The notes under the pieces are model-generated. The model saw only the letters and a list, made by a program, of their open reading frames with translations, searched no databases and was not told the origin of the DNA. A stretch of 64,000 bases of DNA from Spirometra erinaceieuropaei. Lineage: Eukaryota; Platyhelminthes; Cestoda; Diphyllobothriidea; Diphyllobothriidae. The stretch is taken from the NCBI GenBank assembly GCA_902702965.1, contig CACRXP010000113.1, positions 762,583 to 826,582 of the forward strand. The letters are read 5' to 3'. Below are positions 1 through 12,600 of this stretch, piece after piece. A program made the position numbers and the translations under genes. The stretch's first letter is position 1; each line of letters begins with the position of its first letter.

Positions 1-1504
1 GTATACCATACAACCCAAATAATAACTTACTTTCAACACCATCTGGTCTGAACCGTCGAAGGACAACTGACAGAGAAACGGGCCTAGACGTTGACACTCT
101 AGTGAACGAGACAAAGCTTTATCCATTAGACCACCCAATGGCTGTAGAGCAAGGCCATGAAAGGGGCAGCAACTTTTGATGTGTACGACGGGGAAAAAGA
201 AACAAAAGCATTCACCAAAAAGATGGTCCAATTCTATATTTATTGAGACGTCGAAGGCCCAGTAGACATGTGATTTAAAGCTAGTAATACGAGCGGACTC
301 CCAAACAGTCATTCCGCGTTCGAAAAATGTGAAAATGCCACGGTAGGTGCCTAGTTCAGTATCAACCAAAGGCGGTCACAGAATCATCCTTAACAATTAA
401 CGGGGATAAAACAGTCCATAACCTATACCCCTTGTAGGAGTTTGGTCGGAAGCAGTTGAACCATAGCGACCCTAGTAATGAAAGCACCTTGACCAACACA
501 GTAATCGGGGCCCAGCCCTGTTTCGGGGGTGAAGGAGAAGGACACCAGCAGGAACCGCATATTCAGCACACAGGCCTGTTGGTATTCGGAATCTCCGACG
601 AGCGGTCTACGCGCGCGTCTGTCCGCTGACGTGATGAAGGGGGGGGGGAGAATTAGTAAGTGTCATTTGCAACTTAAAAGAGTGTGCATCGGCTCCTTCT
701 CCATGTGGCCTCTATGGCACTTTAACCCACATGAAATTCGAGCAGCTCACCCCTTCCGTGTGAAAACTTGGTGTTTTGTGTTGGGGTGGGGGCGGTCGGG
801 CGGTATGTGGCACGCGTAATGGGCTGTTTGGTTCCGTCTGCCACTGAGTGCGACCTCAGCATCAAATTGACTACTGCATGGGAGAGGGAAGGGAGAGTGG
901 GGCCGACTTTGTAGAGTTCATCCTCATGGCACCTCGGTGCATTCCGACAGGCTTGAATGCACCAAAAGCCGTGGCTTGAAGTCTACCATACTCGGGATGG
1001 CGATTTCAGGAAAAGAAGCAGAATGATGCGCAATTTTCGCGAAACTATCTCGACTTCAGATAGTTAATCATTATCCTGACCATCATCTGGGACCAGAAAC
1101 ATACTCAGATAGCCCACAAACGGGGTCTATCAGATAAACAATGAGCACTTCATCGAAACAAGGCACATCAGTGCGCCCCCACTTGACAATATCTGTTGCT
1201 ACAGGTCAGGCATTACTTCTCCCACGAATGGGCCCACATCGGTACATTGGCTTCAGAATTATGGCGGGCTGAGTGAAGGCAGAATAAGCCCGAAACAGTT
1301 GTGTTTCAATACACCTCTATTGTCTGTCGTCGTCTTCTTTCGCACGCATACCTAGGTTGAGTTCAGCCTGGCAGATAGGTGCCTGTTCGTGACCTCTGCC
1401 ACCCATTTGGAGCTTGTTTACTTCGGGAAGCCTGTAAGTCGAAGTGCTTCTGTTTATCTTTGAATATATGGATAAATATAGATTGAGTAACAATACCGAC
1501 GAAA
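1..1504. other. No supported gene
   Basis: Short open frames only. A stretch at about 800-930 (GAGCTGTTTGG-like, then GGGAGAGGGAAGGGAGAG) resembles 41265-41400 and may be an old repeat. Confidence 0.5.
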
Positions 1505-1690
1505 ACAACGGAGACTAGAATGGCCACTTCTGGTTTATTGGCCGTCGTCAGCCAGTCATACCCAAGCCTGAGATGTGGAACATCTGGAGTCTGATCCTGC
1601 GAACTGTTAGTTGGAAGACCAACACTCCTAACCACAGAGCCACGGCTCGCTGTCCTGTTGGTTTTGATCGGGAATAGACAATGGTAGAGG
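1505..1690 (-). mobile_element. SINE family A
   Basis: The minus strand contains the CCCGATCAAAACCAACAGG leader, the tRNA-like head with CTCTGTGGTTAGGAGTGTTG, and the CTGACGACGGCCAATAAACC body. Confidence 0.8.
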
Positions 1691-1697
1691 GGCGCTC

Positions 1698-1835
1698 ACA
1701 GATCGTGTTACGGAACACACTCGTCCTGTTACTCTGTCTACCTCACGCGGCGATGTGCAGCTGCTGGTTGGGCTCAAAAGAGAGCCCCAAGGCAGAGCGG
1801 GACGAGTGAGTTCCGTGACATGATCGGTGAGGGGT
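1698..1835. repeat. SINE A 3' extension modules in inverted orientation
   Basis: GATCGTGTTACGG...CTCGTCC (from 1702) is the imperfect reverse complement of GGACGAGTGAGTTCCG...GATC (to about 1824). The part from 1728 matches the 3' extension of the SINE at 5896-6190 (CTGCTGG, GGGCTC, GAGAG). Confidence 0.6.
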
Positions 1836-1864
1836 CCCCTACCATAAATAAATATTTATATAAA

Positions 1865-2075
1865 CATATTATGATGGAAAAGCAGTACCGTCAAAGACAG
1901 GGGGACTGCAGAAGCCATTTCTGGCTCATTAGCCGGAATTAGTCAATCTTACTGAATCCCAGATTGTTAGAACCTGAGGCAGGAATACGTTCTTCCGTCT
2001 TCGAGCGTTATTACGTCCAGCACTTCACTTTTGATCACGGTACCCTTGTCTTGCGGTTGTGATCGGTAATTTTAA
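1865..2075 (-). mobile_element. SINE family A, degenerate
   Basis: The minus strand carries CCGATCACAACCGCAAGAC as leader and GGCTAATGAGCCAGAAATGG as body. The tRNA-like head is heavily mutated. Confidence 0.65.
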
Positions 2076-2156
2076 CTGTAATGGAACTGCGCTCTAGGTT
2101 TCAGTCAGCAATTCTCCTAGCGATTTTTAATGATGCAGATGTGTACCAACAAAGAC

Positions 2157-2260
2157 ACGTGAGACTAGAGGGGTTATCTCTAGCTTATTAACCGTTGCCA
2201 TCAGCTCGTCTTACTCAGACCCAGGATTAAATGGCCTGGGATTTGAAAATATCTACTTAG
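2157..2260 (-). mobile_element. SINE family A, strongly degenerate body
   Basis: GTGAGACTAGAGG, CTAGCTTATTAACCGTTGCC and CTTACTCAGACCCAGG follow the body of the other minus-strand copies. This is the third copy in a row. Confidence 0.5.
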
Positions 2261-5200
2261 AGTAAATTCGTAAAAGATCAATACCATTGCAACTGCCGTT
2301 CGCCAAAGTAACTGCAGAGTTTGTTCTTTTTACTTTGACGTCAAAAAACTGAATGATTTTCCCTCCCAAGTTGAGATCCCTAGGTCACTGTCTGGAGGGG
2401 AGTCGGCAGTGCTGGCGGTTCTACTAGTCCCCAGTCAGATTGCTGGCTCGGTGTTAAGCCTCTGCCCCAGCACGAAGACTCAATCTTATCTGCGGTGTCC
2501 AAAAACACTTCGGCATGCATGGAACCCTTGGTGGTCAGGAATACGCATAACCACTCCGAACCCTGATCCGATTTCAAGTGTAAACAAAGTACGAAGTCGA
2601 TTACTTTGTTCTCGGCGCTGCCTGAGAACGCAGAATGGAGTACAAAACCATACACACGCTCGTCACTCTTGTTTACTTCTTATGTTGTAAACAGATGCGA
2701 GAAGTGCATTAATTAGCCTAACAAGCACATATTCGACTTTAGATATCGCTCAGAAAGTTTAATCGGAAGTTGTTTCTAGGGACCCTTTCAAGTGACCACT
2801 GTTTGTGTGAAAAGGTTAAGAAAAGTCCGCCTGTTTCTGATCTGACCCAAACAGACAAAGTCTCAGAGCACGAACTGTCTTGGGCTTTTCATTTCATTAC
2901 GCGAGGCTATAATAAATTGCACAACCCTCTAATCGTTACCCGAACCGGAGGCCTCGCACACTGTCGGGCATATAAGGAACGACAGACATAATAGCTATAA
3001 GTTCTGCAATTTAACAACCAAGACCCACAAAGGGGTGCGTTATTACAAGTTACAGTAGAAAGTATCCGCTGATGAAAACCCTTAACCGTGCATTGTGAAA
3101 GGCTGCAGCTTAAAAATGGGAAGGGGCCAAATTCAGGCAAACTAGATAAATCAGGAAAAAGGTACAGTATGCGGCCTACCTGATGAAAGGTATCGAATTC
3201 TACAAGTGAATGCTGATTACCAACAAACCGACACCAGTGCATGGACCCAATATCTATACCAATAGAAAACAACTTTAAGGAAATCAAAAACTTAAAAGAA
3301 ATATTAAAGGTGATGTTACGTTGATTAGAAATACTAAATCTTTAAAAAATCGGGAAGTTTTAGAAATGGTCAAAATGATTGTAATTGTATAAACTTCAGT
3401 TTTAGGTGTACAGAAAGCCGGCCTCTGCCAAACACTGATTAAAGCTGAGAGTAAAAATTGAATAACGTCTAAAAATAGTCTTTCAGTGAAGTTTACATTT
3501 AAAAATCCTTTGAGACTAGTGTAACGTCAGGTATGGTGCTTTGTCAACAGCCTATATTCTGCGTATAGGTCCAAAAACGACTTCACATTAATTCTTTTGT
3601 GTCTTTTAAGCTTTGCATTGATTGAGATGTGGTTCACTGCGACAAACAGGATATTGCTTGATTTTGCCGACAAGGACGTCATAGAGCTAAACGTTTTCAT
3701 AAGCAAACACGTTGCCAGACCGATCAGAAACTAATAAATTTTAGCAGAATTTACAGGTGAAGTCGTAAACACATCAATGTGTAAAAGGAGAAGGCTCGTC
3801 GGAAAATCGAGGTATACTCGTGAATTTTCAAGTCGGTTACACCAACCCGTCGTCAGACGAAAATGAAAAGTGTGTATAAAACGGGAACGTTTCTCCGTGA
3901 AATGAATTTGTGCTCATCGTTTGTTCTGGATTACGTTGACTTTCAGCTCGGCCTTGAAATTTTGCTGAATACTAGGTGATTACTGCACTTTATGTCACGA
4001 AATCACATGGATTTGCCAATCTGAATTCTAAAAGTCAATAAAACGCTTGATTTTCTAAAAATAATTCGCAATTTTGCAAACTGATTCCCACATTTAACAT
4101 CGAACGAAAATCGGATTTCAAGTGCGGCATGCTCTGTTTAGTAAAACTCTCAAGAGCAAATTGATCTCCATTCAACGAAAATCACGCTGAAATGCGCAAC
4201 CGAAATTTAGGACAGGTATTATCCTAGAAAATTGCCAAATATATCGCGACGTCCATTTGTGCTCAAATTTGTGCAGATTTGGTTCGAAAAAACTGCTCAG
4301 ACTAATTTTCTGCAAAAGGGAATTTGCCTGAAAGAGCTGGGCGAGCGATAAAAATGCTCAATGGCTGTGGTGTCCGAAAATTCTCATACCCGTTTCTGTC
4401 ATCAGGTTTCATGAGATAGGTGACGTACTACAGACTCCTTATTTGTGACAACTCTGATGATAACTCGGGAACTTTAAAGGAAGCAGTGTTTGTGGGCAAG
4501 TTCACGTCTACAGAGCTGCCACCTGAACTCGTTTACGATTTGATCGCGAATACCGGTCGCTCGGACAGAAACGTGGGCTCAAGTTTGTAGCTTTTCATAG
4601 GGTTCTCATTGCCACTGTGAAGCCTGCGAGTGTAAGCAATCATCTGGTCCTCTCTGTGGTTGTAACAGTCGACTAGGGTGATTGAGTTTGTCAGCCCTTC
4701 CTTAGACAAACAGACGCACAGCAGAGGCAGTTAGCCACGGTGCTCAGATACCAAAGGGGGGGGTTGTCAGCTTCCTGTCAGACAAGAGTAGCAAAAGCAA
4801 GACAGAAACCTAGATACCGAAATCTGACAGGCGTTAAAAACATGGACAAAGGACATCGCAACGAACATTTCTGAGGTATTCGAGAAACCATTCCGCCATT
4901 AGGACACCGGATGCTTGGGTTTGAGTAAGTTGGCTGTCAGCCAACCGAGCACTGTCTGTCAGCTATAATCGAATTTGTGTAAAGTGGCATGACGACAGCG
5001 GCCATCGATCCTTCTTGCATGCAGAACGTAAGTTCCTTTTTTTCACATCAGCCCTGAACTTTCAGATCTAGAGACCTTGCAAGAAGCCTCGTGGGGATTG
5101 GTATTCGGTAACTGACAAGTATTGATGATAACGACAGGTGACGCTGGATTGGCGAATTGTGGTCAATCTTCCACACCAGTCAACAAAACCTCCGTTCCTG

Positions 5201-5895
5201 ACTTGAACCTGCGTCCCTTCTCATAGACCAAGACTTCTGTTAGTTAACAGAAACACAACCAATTTTAGTTAGAATTTTCAAAGAAGGATCTGTACTGAAC
5301 GTCCAAACATGTGCGTACACGTACATGCCTTGCGCCGCCCACTGTGCACACGACTGTTGACGGGCGGAAAATTGGCTAGGACACCAAACGCTCTGGAAGC
5401 ATCCGTTATTTTGTCCACGTGGATTGATCACACAGGCCTCTACACGTTGAGAGCTAATAGTTAGCGTTTATAAGCACAAAAATCAACACAAATACTGGAT
5501 ACTTGGTTTATAACACTATATGGCTCCAGTTAAGGTGATGAAGATAGTCGTTTCATGTACGCTCTTAGTTAACGTTTTTACTCCACAAACGACACTTAAG
5601 AACTGACAATGACATAAGAGGATGCATCTAAACGTGAAAGATTGTTCGATTACTACTGTGGTAAACCTGCATGGAGGACAACAAGACAAGAGTTTCTTCT
5701 CCTTCTTCTTCACTACACAATCCAGATTAATTCATCTTTCCCCTGGCGTGACTACTAATTTTCTGAGTGCAGTGGCATTCTTTTGCCTCCAGACCACAAA
5801 CGACGTGCAACTAACTTGAAATAGTGAAGATAGGCAACACTGTCTTTTATATCTCATCCATTTTCGGGCCAGTTTTGTGACTGGTCTGTCTACCG
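2261..5895. other. No supported feature
   Basis: AT-rich DNA with frames under 130 codons, none with a recognisable motif. Confidence 0.6.
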
Positions 5896-6190
5896 TTGTA
5901 TATACCCGATAGCAACTGACAGTGTAACGAACCCGCGGCTCAGTAGTTAGGGCGTTGGACTTCTAACCAACAGGTCGCGAAACTGAGCCCCAGATGTTAC
6001 ACACCTCAGGTTTGGGCATGACGGGCTGACGACGGATAATAAACCAGAAATGGCTGCGTCTGTCTCCCTTGTCTCTGTCAGTAACGTTACTCTGCCTACA
6101 TTGAGCGCTGCAGTGCGGCTGCTGGCAGGGCTCGAGAGAGAGAGAGTCCCGAGGCATAAAAGGATGAGGGAGTCTCATAGCACGATCAAT
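5896..6190 (+). mobile_element. SINE family A with 3' extension
   Basis: Leader TTGTATATACCCGAT, head with GCTCAGTAGTTAGGGCGTTGG and a GTTGG/CCAAC anticodon-type stem, then body GCTGACGACGGATAATAAAC. The extension CTGCAGTGCGGCTGCTGGC continues to CACGATC at about 6185. Confidence 0.82.
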
Positions 6191-6714
6191 AGGCGTCCGA
6201 CTACCATTAGTTTGCCTTCATCTAGTTAAAAACGAGAGTATTATAAAGGATGTTTACGGTACCCACTGCTTCCTTAGGATGTCCAGTTTTGATATTTAAC
6301 TTTCTTTCTTTTAGGTATGGTTTGTTCCTTAATTACGGATATCTGGTAGTCCGTTGGTTGCTTTCCAACTGTAGTCATTGCTTGAAACTGCAGCAGTGTT
6401 CTTGCCGTTTCTAGAAATATCCAAACAACGCACACTAAGACACTCTCACAAGCAGCATATTATGCAGATAAAGTTTGATTGACTTAAACGTCCTGTTAAA
6501 TATGTTACTTTGATATCTATTCAAACGCCAACGTTCCAAAAAATCTAAAGACAGCTGAGGTTCCCGTTAAAATTTAAAATCCACAAAAGCCCAAAAAGTA
6601 ACTCACATAAAATTTTCCCGAGCAGGCTACGGATAGGACCTAGTGTTTGGATAAAGTGGTCAGTACCAATTGGAGGCGCTGCACTTACGTCATACTGCAG
6701 ACATTTAAGTCCTA
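6191..6714. other. No supported feature
   Basis: Nothing recognised on either strand. Confidence 0.6.
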
Positions 6715-6949
6715 CCTTGTTTAATTTCCTAGGAAATTAATGCGCGAAATTGGAGTAAATCCTTCCGAACAGACCCTTTTAGGCACGGTCTAAAATTTGA
6801 TACGAATATTTGAGTTGAAATCCATCAAATACTGCGGAATAACCGTGTAATATTCACAAACCGCCAACAGACAGGACCAACCTGAAAAAGTATGTTCCGA
6901 AGGAGTTACTCCAATTTCGCGCATTAATTTTATCGGAAATTAAACAAGG
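6715..6949. repeat. 56-bp near-perfect inverted repeat with 123-bp spacer
   Basis: Arms 6715-6770 and 6894-6949 match at 51 of 56 positions as reverse complements. The shared core is ATTAATGCGCGAAATTGGAG. No reading frame is present. Confidence 0.9.
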
Positions 6950-7110
6950 CGGAGTGCAACTGGAGTTCATATACCAGAACACACACGGGGAAGGCTGGGG
7001 GATCCAATGTTTATCCGAACTCCTCGCAGCTGCATCATGCAGCGGCACATGATCGGCGAAACACGCCTGTCTGGACTTTTAGCTTATGTTGTCAGCATGG
7101 TAAATGATTA
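6950..7110 (+). repeat. Repeat family E, copy 1
   Basis: It shares CTGGAGTTCATATACCAGAA, GGCTGGGGGA, CGCAGCTG, CGGCGAAACACG and TGTCTGG with 44955-45090. Confidence 0.75.
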
Positions 7111-8518
7111 TACGATTTTAAGACCCCGCCCGTTGACTCAGAAATAGAACCATTGTACTGTCTTGAATAATCGTCGTGTGCTTTTTGATTCGATAAAATG
7201 TCCTCTCTCCTATCTACAGTGTCTAGCTCAATAAAAATCGCGCCTGGCATACCCAGAGACTAAATATGAAATTAAATCTATGTGGCTTTTATGGATATCG
7301 TCCACAAGTAAGTGCGAAATTACGTTAAGCGCGGACGAAATTTGTTCCGCAGTAGTCCACTTGCAGACCAGGATTGCTAGTGAATGAATGGCTGAGGTGT
7401 TAAGGGGATGGGATATAGTCGGAGGGCAGCCTCTCTGGCCTCCGAGTTTACACCTCGGACGCAGTTGATGGTGTTCTAGTTACTGGTTTCTCTCTAACGT
7501 AGTAAATAGAATTTAAATACTACAAGAAATCTGATGAGAAAATCCCATAAATTATTGCCAATATGAAGTTAACTCCTCGGTTAAATCTTCCGTTTTTGAG
7601 GGGCATTAGTGAACTACAGAAAGGTTTGACCGAAATTCCGACTGGGGTTTTGGGTACCAAGGCCTTCAAGCTTTTGTTTGGGCATTCTTTCGGCTACCTG
7701 TGAAAGTTGCAATGAGAAAAGTCGTTACTTACTTTTGATAGTTAAGTACTTGAGACACTTCCAGACTGAGCTGTTTCAACTTTCCGATATGCAGTCCAAC
7801 CGTTTTAGCAGACTGAGCTATCTGAACTGCAATACTCGCGAACATTGGAAGTTTCATCAGGAGGACGTGAAGATTTACTTAGAAACTGTATTCAGTATAC
7901 AGTTGACAAGCCACAGGGACAACTATAAAACTTGGTTGTGCATTAAAGATGCACATGAATTAAAAACTTTATTTGCAAATAGTTGCTAACCAGGGTTATA
8001 CGTAATCAAAGTCGGTATGCTGTAATGTATAAGTCGGCTCAGGACCCTATTTATGGTTGTCCTGTACTGAAACGCGGTTTAGGTTGTCTTTGCTTATCTA
8101 AAGGTGCGTTGCAAGGCCAGACGGTTGGCCTGAATTATTTAATTAAAAAAGACGGATACATTTTTGACTACTCTTTCTTCAATAATCTAGTGAAACACTG
8201 AACTCACGCATGTCAGGTGCGACTTCCTCCCATGCTGCAGTATCAAGCAGAAATGAAGGATAGGTTTTTCAGAAAACAGGTATGTTTCCAGGGATGTATG
8301 TTGTTCTTAAGTTGCCTATGGGGCCTGGAAAATTTGGAGTGTCTCCACATAAACGGACAGAGGGAAATGCTTAGTCTTCAACTAGCCGAACAAATAACAA
8401 CAAACGAAAAATAACGCGTACTATTGATACTCGAGTCTTAATAATGCCGTCAAAAGGAAAGAAAGTACAGCTGTTCATATGTATGACCTTAGCACTTGCA
8501 AGTGGACTTTTTAATTTT
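7111..8518. other. No supported feature
   Basis: Three successive plus frames (7678-8414, 103, 72 and 65 codons) lack domains and are probably chance. Confidence 0.55.
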
Positions 8519-8880
8519 GACCCAACTGCACAAAACTCGGTGTCTCAGTAGGATTCGAATCCACGACAACTAGAGGAGGCTTGAGTACAGCCAAAGCTCT
8601 TGCCACCTGAGCTAAGAGACCCCACCAGGAGACGTGAGTTTAATCACACTTGGGTCAAGTTGCCCAGGTCTGCAAGGTCTGGAATCCGCCAAGTCTGATA
8701 CAGCAAGCTGACTGCCCAAGCAGGATTTCTCAATTAATGCATCTAGAATCCCCAGGTAACTACCAGGTTCACGTAATTAATAGTTACCTTAACAGAATTT
8801 TGACCCAACTGTGAAAAACTCGGCGCCTCGTTGGGATTCGAACCCACAGCAGTGAGGGGTGGCTTTAACAGCCTTTTAGA
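8519..8880 (-). repeat. Tandem tRNA-containing repeat, 283-bp unit plus the start of a second
   Basis: One unit runs 8519-8801, and the next begins at 8802 with the same GACCCAACTG start. It breaks off inside its tRNA-like part at about 8880. The tRNA-like part of the first unit is 8539-8621 (minus). The same unit, 303 bp long, occurs at 34708-35010. Each unit is a tRNA-like head plus about 180 bp of unique body, and units follow head to tail. Confidence 0.8.
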
Positions 8881-9249
8881 AAACGGACATTTTTACAAAG
8901 GCCCTAAATCCGCTGTCTGCTAAGACTGATCTCCAGGCCATAACTCTCAATTTTGACTGTGAATGACATGCAACATGCGGTTCTGCCACAGTTCGAACAT
9001 ACATGTTGATATGTGAGAAAGACTGCTCACTGTATCCTTCAAATAAAAACAGAGAGTGACCAGCAAGCTTCTGAAACGTACTATCGCTAGAACCTGGCCA
9101 TTTTCCTCTCCCTATCAAACATCCACCGTCCAGTTTTGGCACACCTCTTTGTTAGCTTATGACAGTGGGTATTATTAACAGCGACACGGATATTTTCCAA
9201 GGTAGCCAATTTCATGCCCGTTTGCTTCCTAGTACTACCTGCCCGACTT

Positions 9250-9635
9250 ATTTCCCCCGTTTGGTAGATGTTTACATTGGCGGTAGACCTTGTCCCTGCA
9301 AAGACCTACGTGTGAAATTCGCTGTAGCAATACGGTGACCGGATCAGGGTCCGGTACGCGTTCGTGCACTGCACACCGCATAAGCGTCATACGTGGAGGT
9401 GTGGCGGCACGCATATGTCCGCGCTCACATCGCGCCAGCCACCCGTGCTCAATTCTGTACACGGTTTTCCTAATTTCGTCTTGAAACCGGGCTAAAGTGG
9501 GCGAAAAAGAGAGGGCGAGTTGGATGCTGCGCAAGTCTACTATCACTAATCCCCATGCAAGTCACCGTCCCTGTTCCCACCCTGCTTTGAAGCGCACGGT
9601 GGACATTGTGGGTAACAACGGTCGACAGATCGCGT
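9250..9635 (-). repeat. Interspersed repeat family B
   Basis: The minus strand shares the signposts of the family: CGGTGGACATTGTG, the CAAGTCACCGTCCCTGTTCC block, GCGCAAGTCTACTATCACTA and the GGTGGCTGG segment. Confidence 0.65.
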
Positions 9636-12600
9636 CGGAAATGTCAGAATAAGTGATGGGGACAAGAACCCGAAGGCGATAAGCCAACTGGCCTCCCAGG
9701 AAAAGCCCAGAAAATTAGCTCAGATGCACCTAAGCCTACGCCAAATTAATATCCAACGTGAAATAAGAATCCTGTCTGTTGTCAATCACGAAACTCCGGA
9801 GGGATAATGAGGTGAACGAACATTTTAGGAGGAGGAAGTCGCATTCAAAATAATGTAGAAAATTGGGCTGAAGGATGGTGATATATGTAGAAGTAAAAGA
9901 AAATTGGAAGCTCCTGGTCTCAAGGGACAGAAAAAACGGCCAAAAACAAGGTTTGCACTTTAAGGCTGATTGACTCTTGCAAAACCAAATAGGCAGTAAG
10001 ATCCACAGCATTCCACGCGCGACTGCAACAAAATGCCTACATTCGAGGAGCAACTTGCTGACCGTAGTCAATGCTGTAAAATTTTTACAAATTTTACAGG
10101 AAACGGGATATGAAGTTCTGTTCTGGTCCACTCGATGACCAAGAAACTCACATAAATATTGACCTGGCTGCGGGCAGTTTAAGTACCTGGGGTAATTACG
10201 CAAAAAAACTAAATCATAGTACAAATAATTTCATTCAGAGAGAGGGCCCAAACACTATACTTCGGCAGTAGCCGGGGTAAATACAGGTTAATACTAGAGT
10301 AGGGGACATTTTCCGGAGAAAAAACATCCCGTGTAAAACTGTCTAAGATTCCTAAATCACTCAAGTATTTTTGTCCACTTGTTAGAAAGGAAAAACCAGT
10401 TGCGTTGACACGACATCTGAACTAACCAGCTTGCAGAGCTAAAAGCCCGAGAATGATTGCGCGGGATTATGCGTGTCGACGTTGGCTGATATCTAGAACG
10501 CAAGGACTCTTCACCTTCAAGTCTCAGTTGCCCCACTTCTCGTTCATTTCACCACCGGGGGTAGCCAGTTTTATGGGCACTTTACGGCTGCAGTTCAAGC
10601 TCCCATCTCCTTTTCCTAGTTACGGCCAAATGGAAAAATAATAGATGCTTCTTATTTATAGTGCTAATGGACATATAAAAAGTACTTTTTAGTGTCCGAC
10701 TAATTCGGTCGTCTTTTTGGGCACTCTTGGATCGTTTCGGTCCATCCTGCTTATTTATAGGCACAGTTCTCTCACTAATACTCCGTCACAGAGTGATATT
10801 GAAAATAGTTACCAAGGGCTTAATCGACAGTCCTTGGGCTGCTAATTTCCGTATCCATGCAAAATCGACTGCAGACAAAAAATGCCGTCATTTTTACTGA
10901 ACGGCATGACAAAGAAAAGTGGGAGTATTTGCCGGTTGCTACTTATATATTTGTTAACGCCTTTTGATTGGGTTAAACGAAATACTATCAAACGTGTTTG
11001 CTGCTGCACTTTACTGCAAAAGTGCCAAAACTTTGCAAATTATAAAGTGTAAAGCTGAATCCGTCCCTCGTTTTCCGATAATGATGCGATTTCTCATACC
11101 AGGCTCCACCTGGACTTCCGAAACGCCAAATCCAATTTTCAACCTCTATAAGGGATGGACCGAACGTTTTCGTGGTCGCAGTCACACGCTTAAACAGCAA
11201 TGCGCACGAAACAAGCGACCTCAGCTTGTGATACTCAGTAGCATAGGAAATTACTTTTATGACAGGAAAGACCCCGTTTAACCTTAAACTGACGTGTTCT
11301 GCTTTAAGTGAAAACAGAAAAGAATCCCTCACCAGTAAAGAGCCTTCTGCACTTCAAATTAGTCTAGTAAACATCAGCAATAATGCCCAATGTAAGCCAC
11401 TTGAATTTCGCTTACAACATTTAATGAGTTTCGTCACCTATTCCAAATCCGCGGCCGCCATACCAAAAGAGTGACTCTTTGCGATATCGTGGACTGCATT
11501 TGGAGACAGCAGGCATTTGTATTGTACAACCAATTTGTTTTCCTTTGTACGCGATCCTAGCTTGCGTCCTGCTGGGCCTAGTTAAAACCAGTAGCGTTGT
11601 TTTGCCAATGAAACCTTGAATTGCGGTATTCGGCCGTGCCAACTGGCACTCAGCTCATTTTAATAGTGTAACGGTACTGGTTGCAATTGTTGTCGGTTTT
11701 GATCGTGTAACGGTAAGGCCTTGTACCCATCACAGCCCAGTTGAGACTCGGCTTTTCTAACGTCTTGAACTTCAACATCAGTCACACAACAAATCAGCAC
11801 AATGTGACACCACATAGTACCGTGGCATTCTTGAGGAGGCTGTTGGAGGACACGAATAGCACCAGTGACCGGCAGATGTGTGACCATCTAAGACAACCCG
11901 CGCAGCATCTACCTAAAGTCCTGAATCTAGCTAAATCCGGACGACTTTCCGCCAGTCTTTGTGAACAGTCTCAACGCCTTTTACGGGTTAAATGCAAGTT
12001 AGTATTTTCTCTTTGAGGCGTCGCCAGAATTACCGCCTTCTTGGCACGAAAGCCACAATCAAAAATGCCCTTTCAAGTCCATGCCGTTAGCGCGGGTAGG
12101 TGGGAGGTTGTGAAAACAAAATTGACTGGCTGTTGCTTTAGGTAAAGGCATAACCGTTAAAAAAGGATAAAGGTGAGACCTATGTTTGCCTTTTTTATTG
12201 TCCGAGAACCCAAAATATGTCAGACAGGAAACCCAAAAGGCGTTAAAAATATTATCTTACCACAGGCTGTAGTGCTCATAAGTTCAAATGTAGTCGCGAC
12301 TCGGCTAACGGTTTGTTTGGCCAATTCAAACTCTACTAGCAACACATGATTTCTTCCAGTAGGCATGGAAAACCCCGCGAGTTGGAGCTACTTGACGTAT
12401 AATCAAAGTAACTTTCTGAAATTAAATGCGTTTCCATGGAGTATTGTGCTTCTTAGGCTTACTTGGGGCACGCGCTGAAGACATGTGGGGAAGAAATTCC
12501 AAAAAATAGACATACAATATTTTTGCATTTTGCAGATGGGTGTGTAATTTAGGGTATTTAAAAACCCTGCCAGCGCTTGGGCGGTGGCTTAAGAGATCAC

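Noticed and set aside
9736..10224. 162-codon minus-strand frame
   Set aside because: No domain, biased hydrophobic composition and AT-rich context. No splice or regulatory support.
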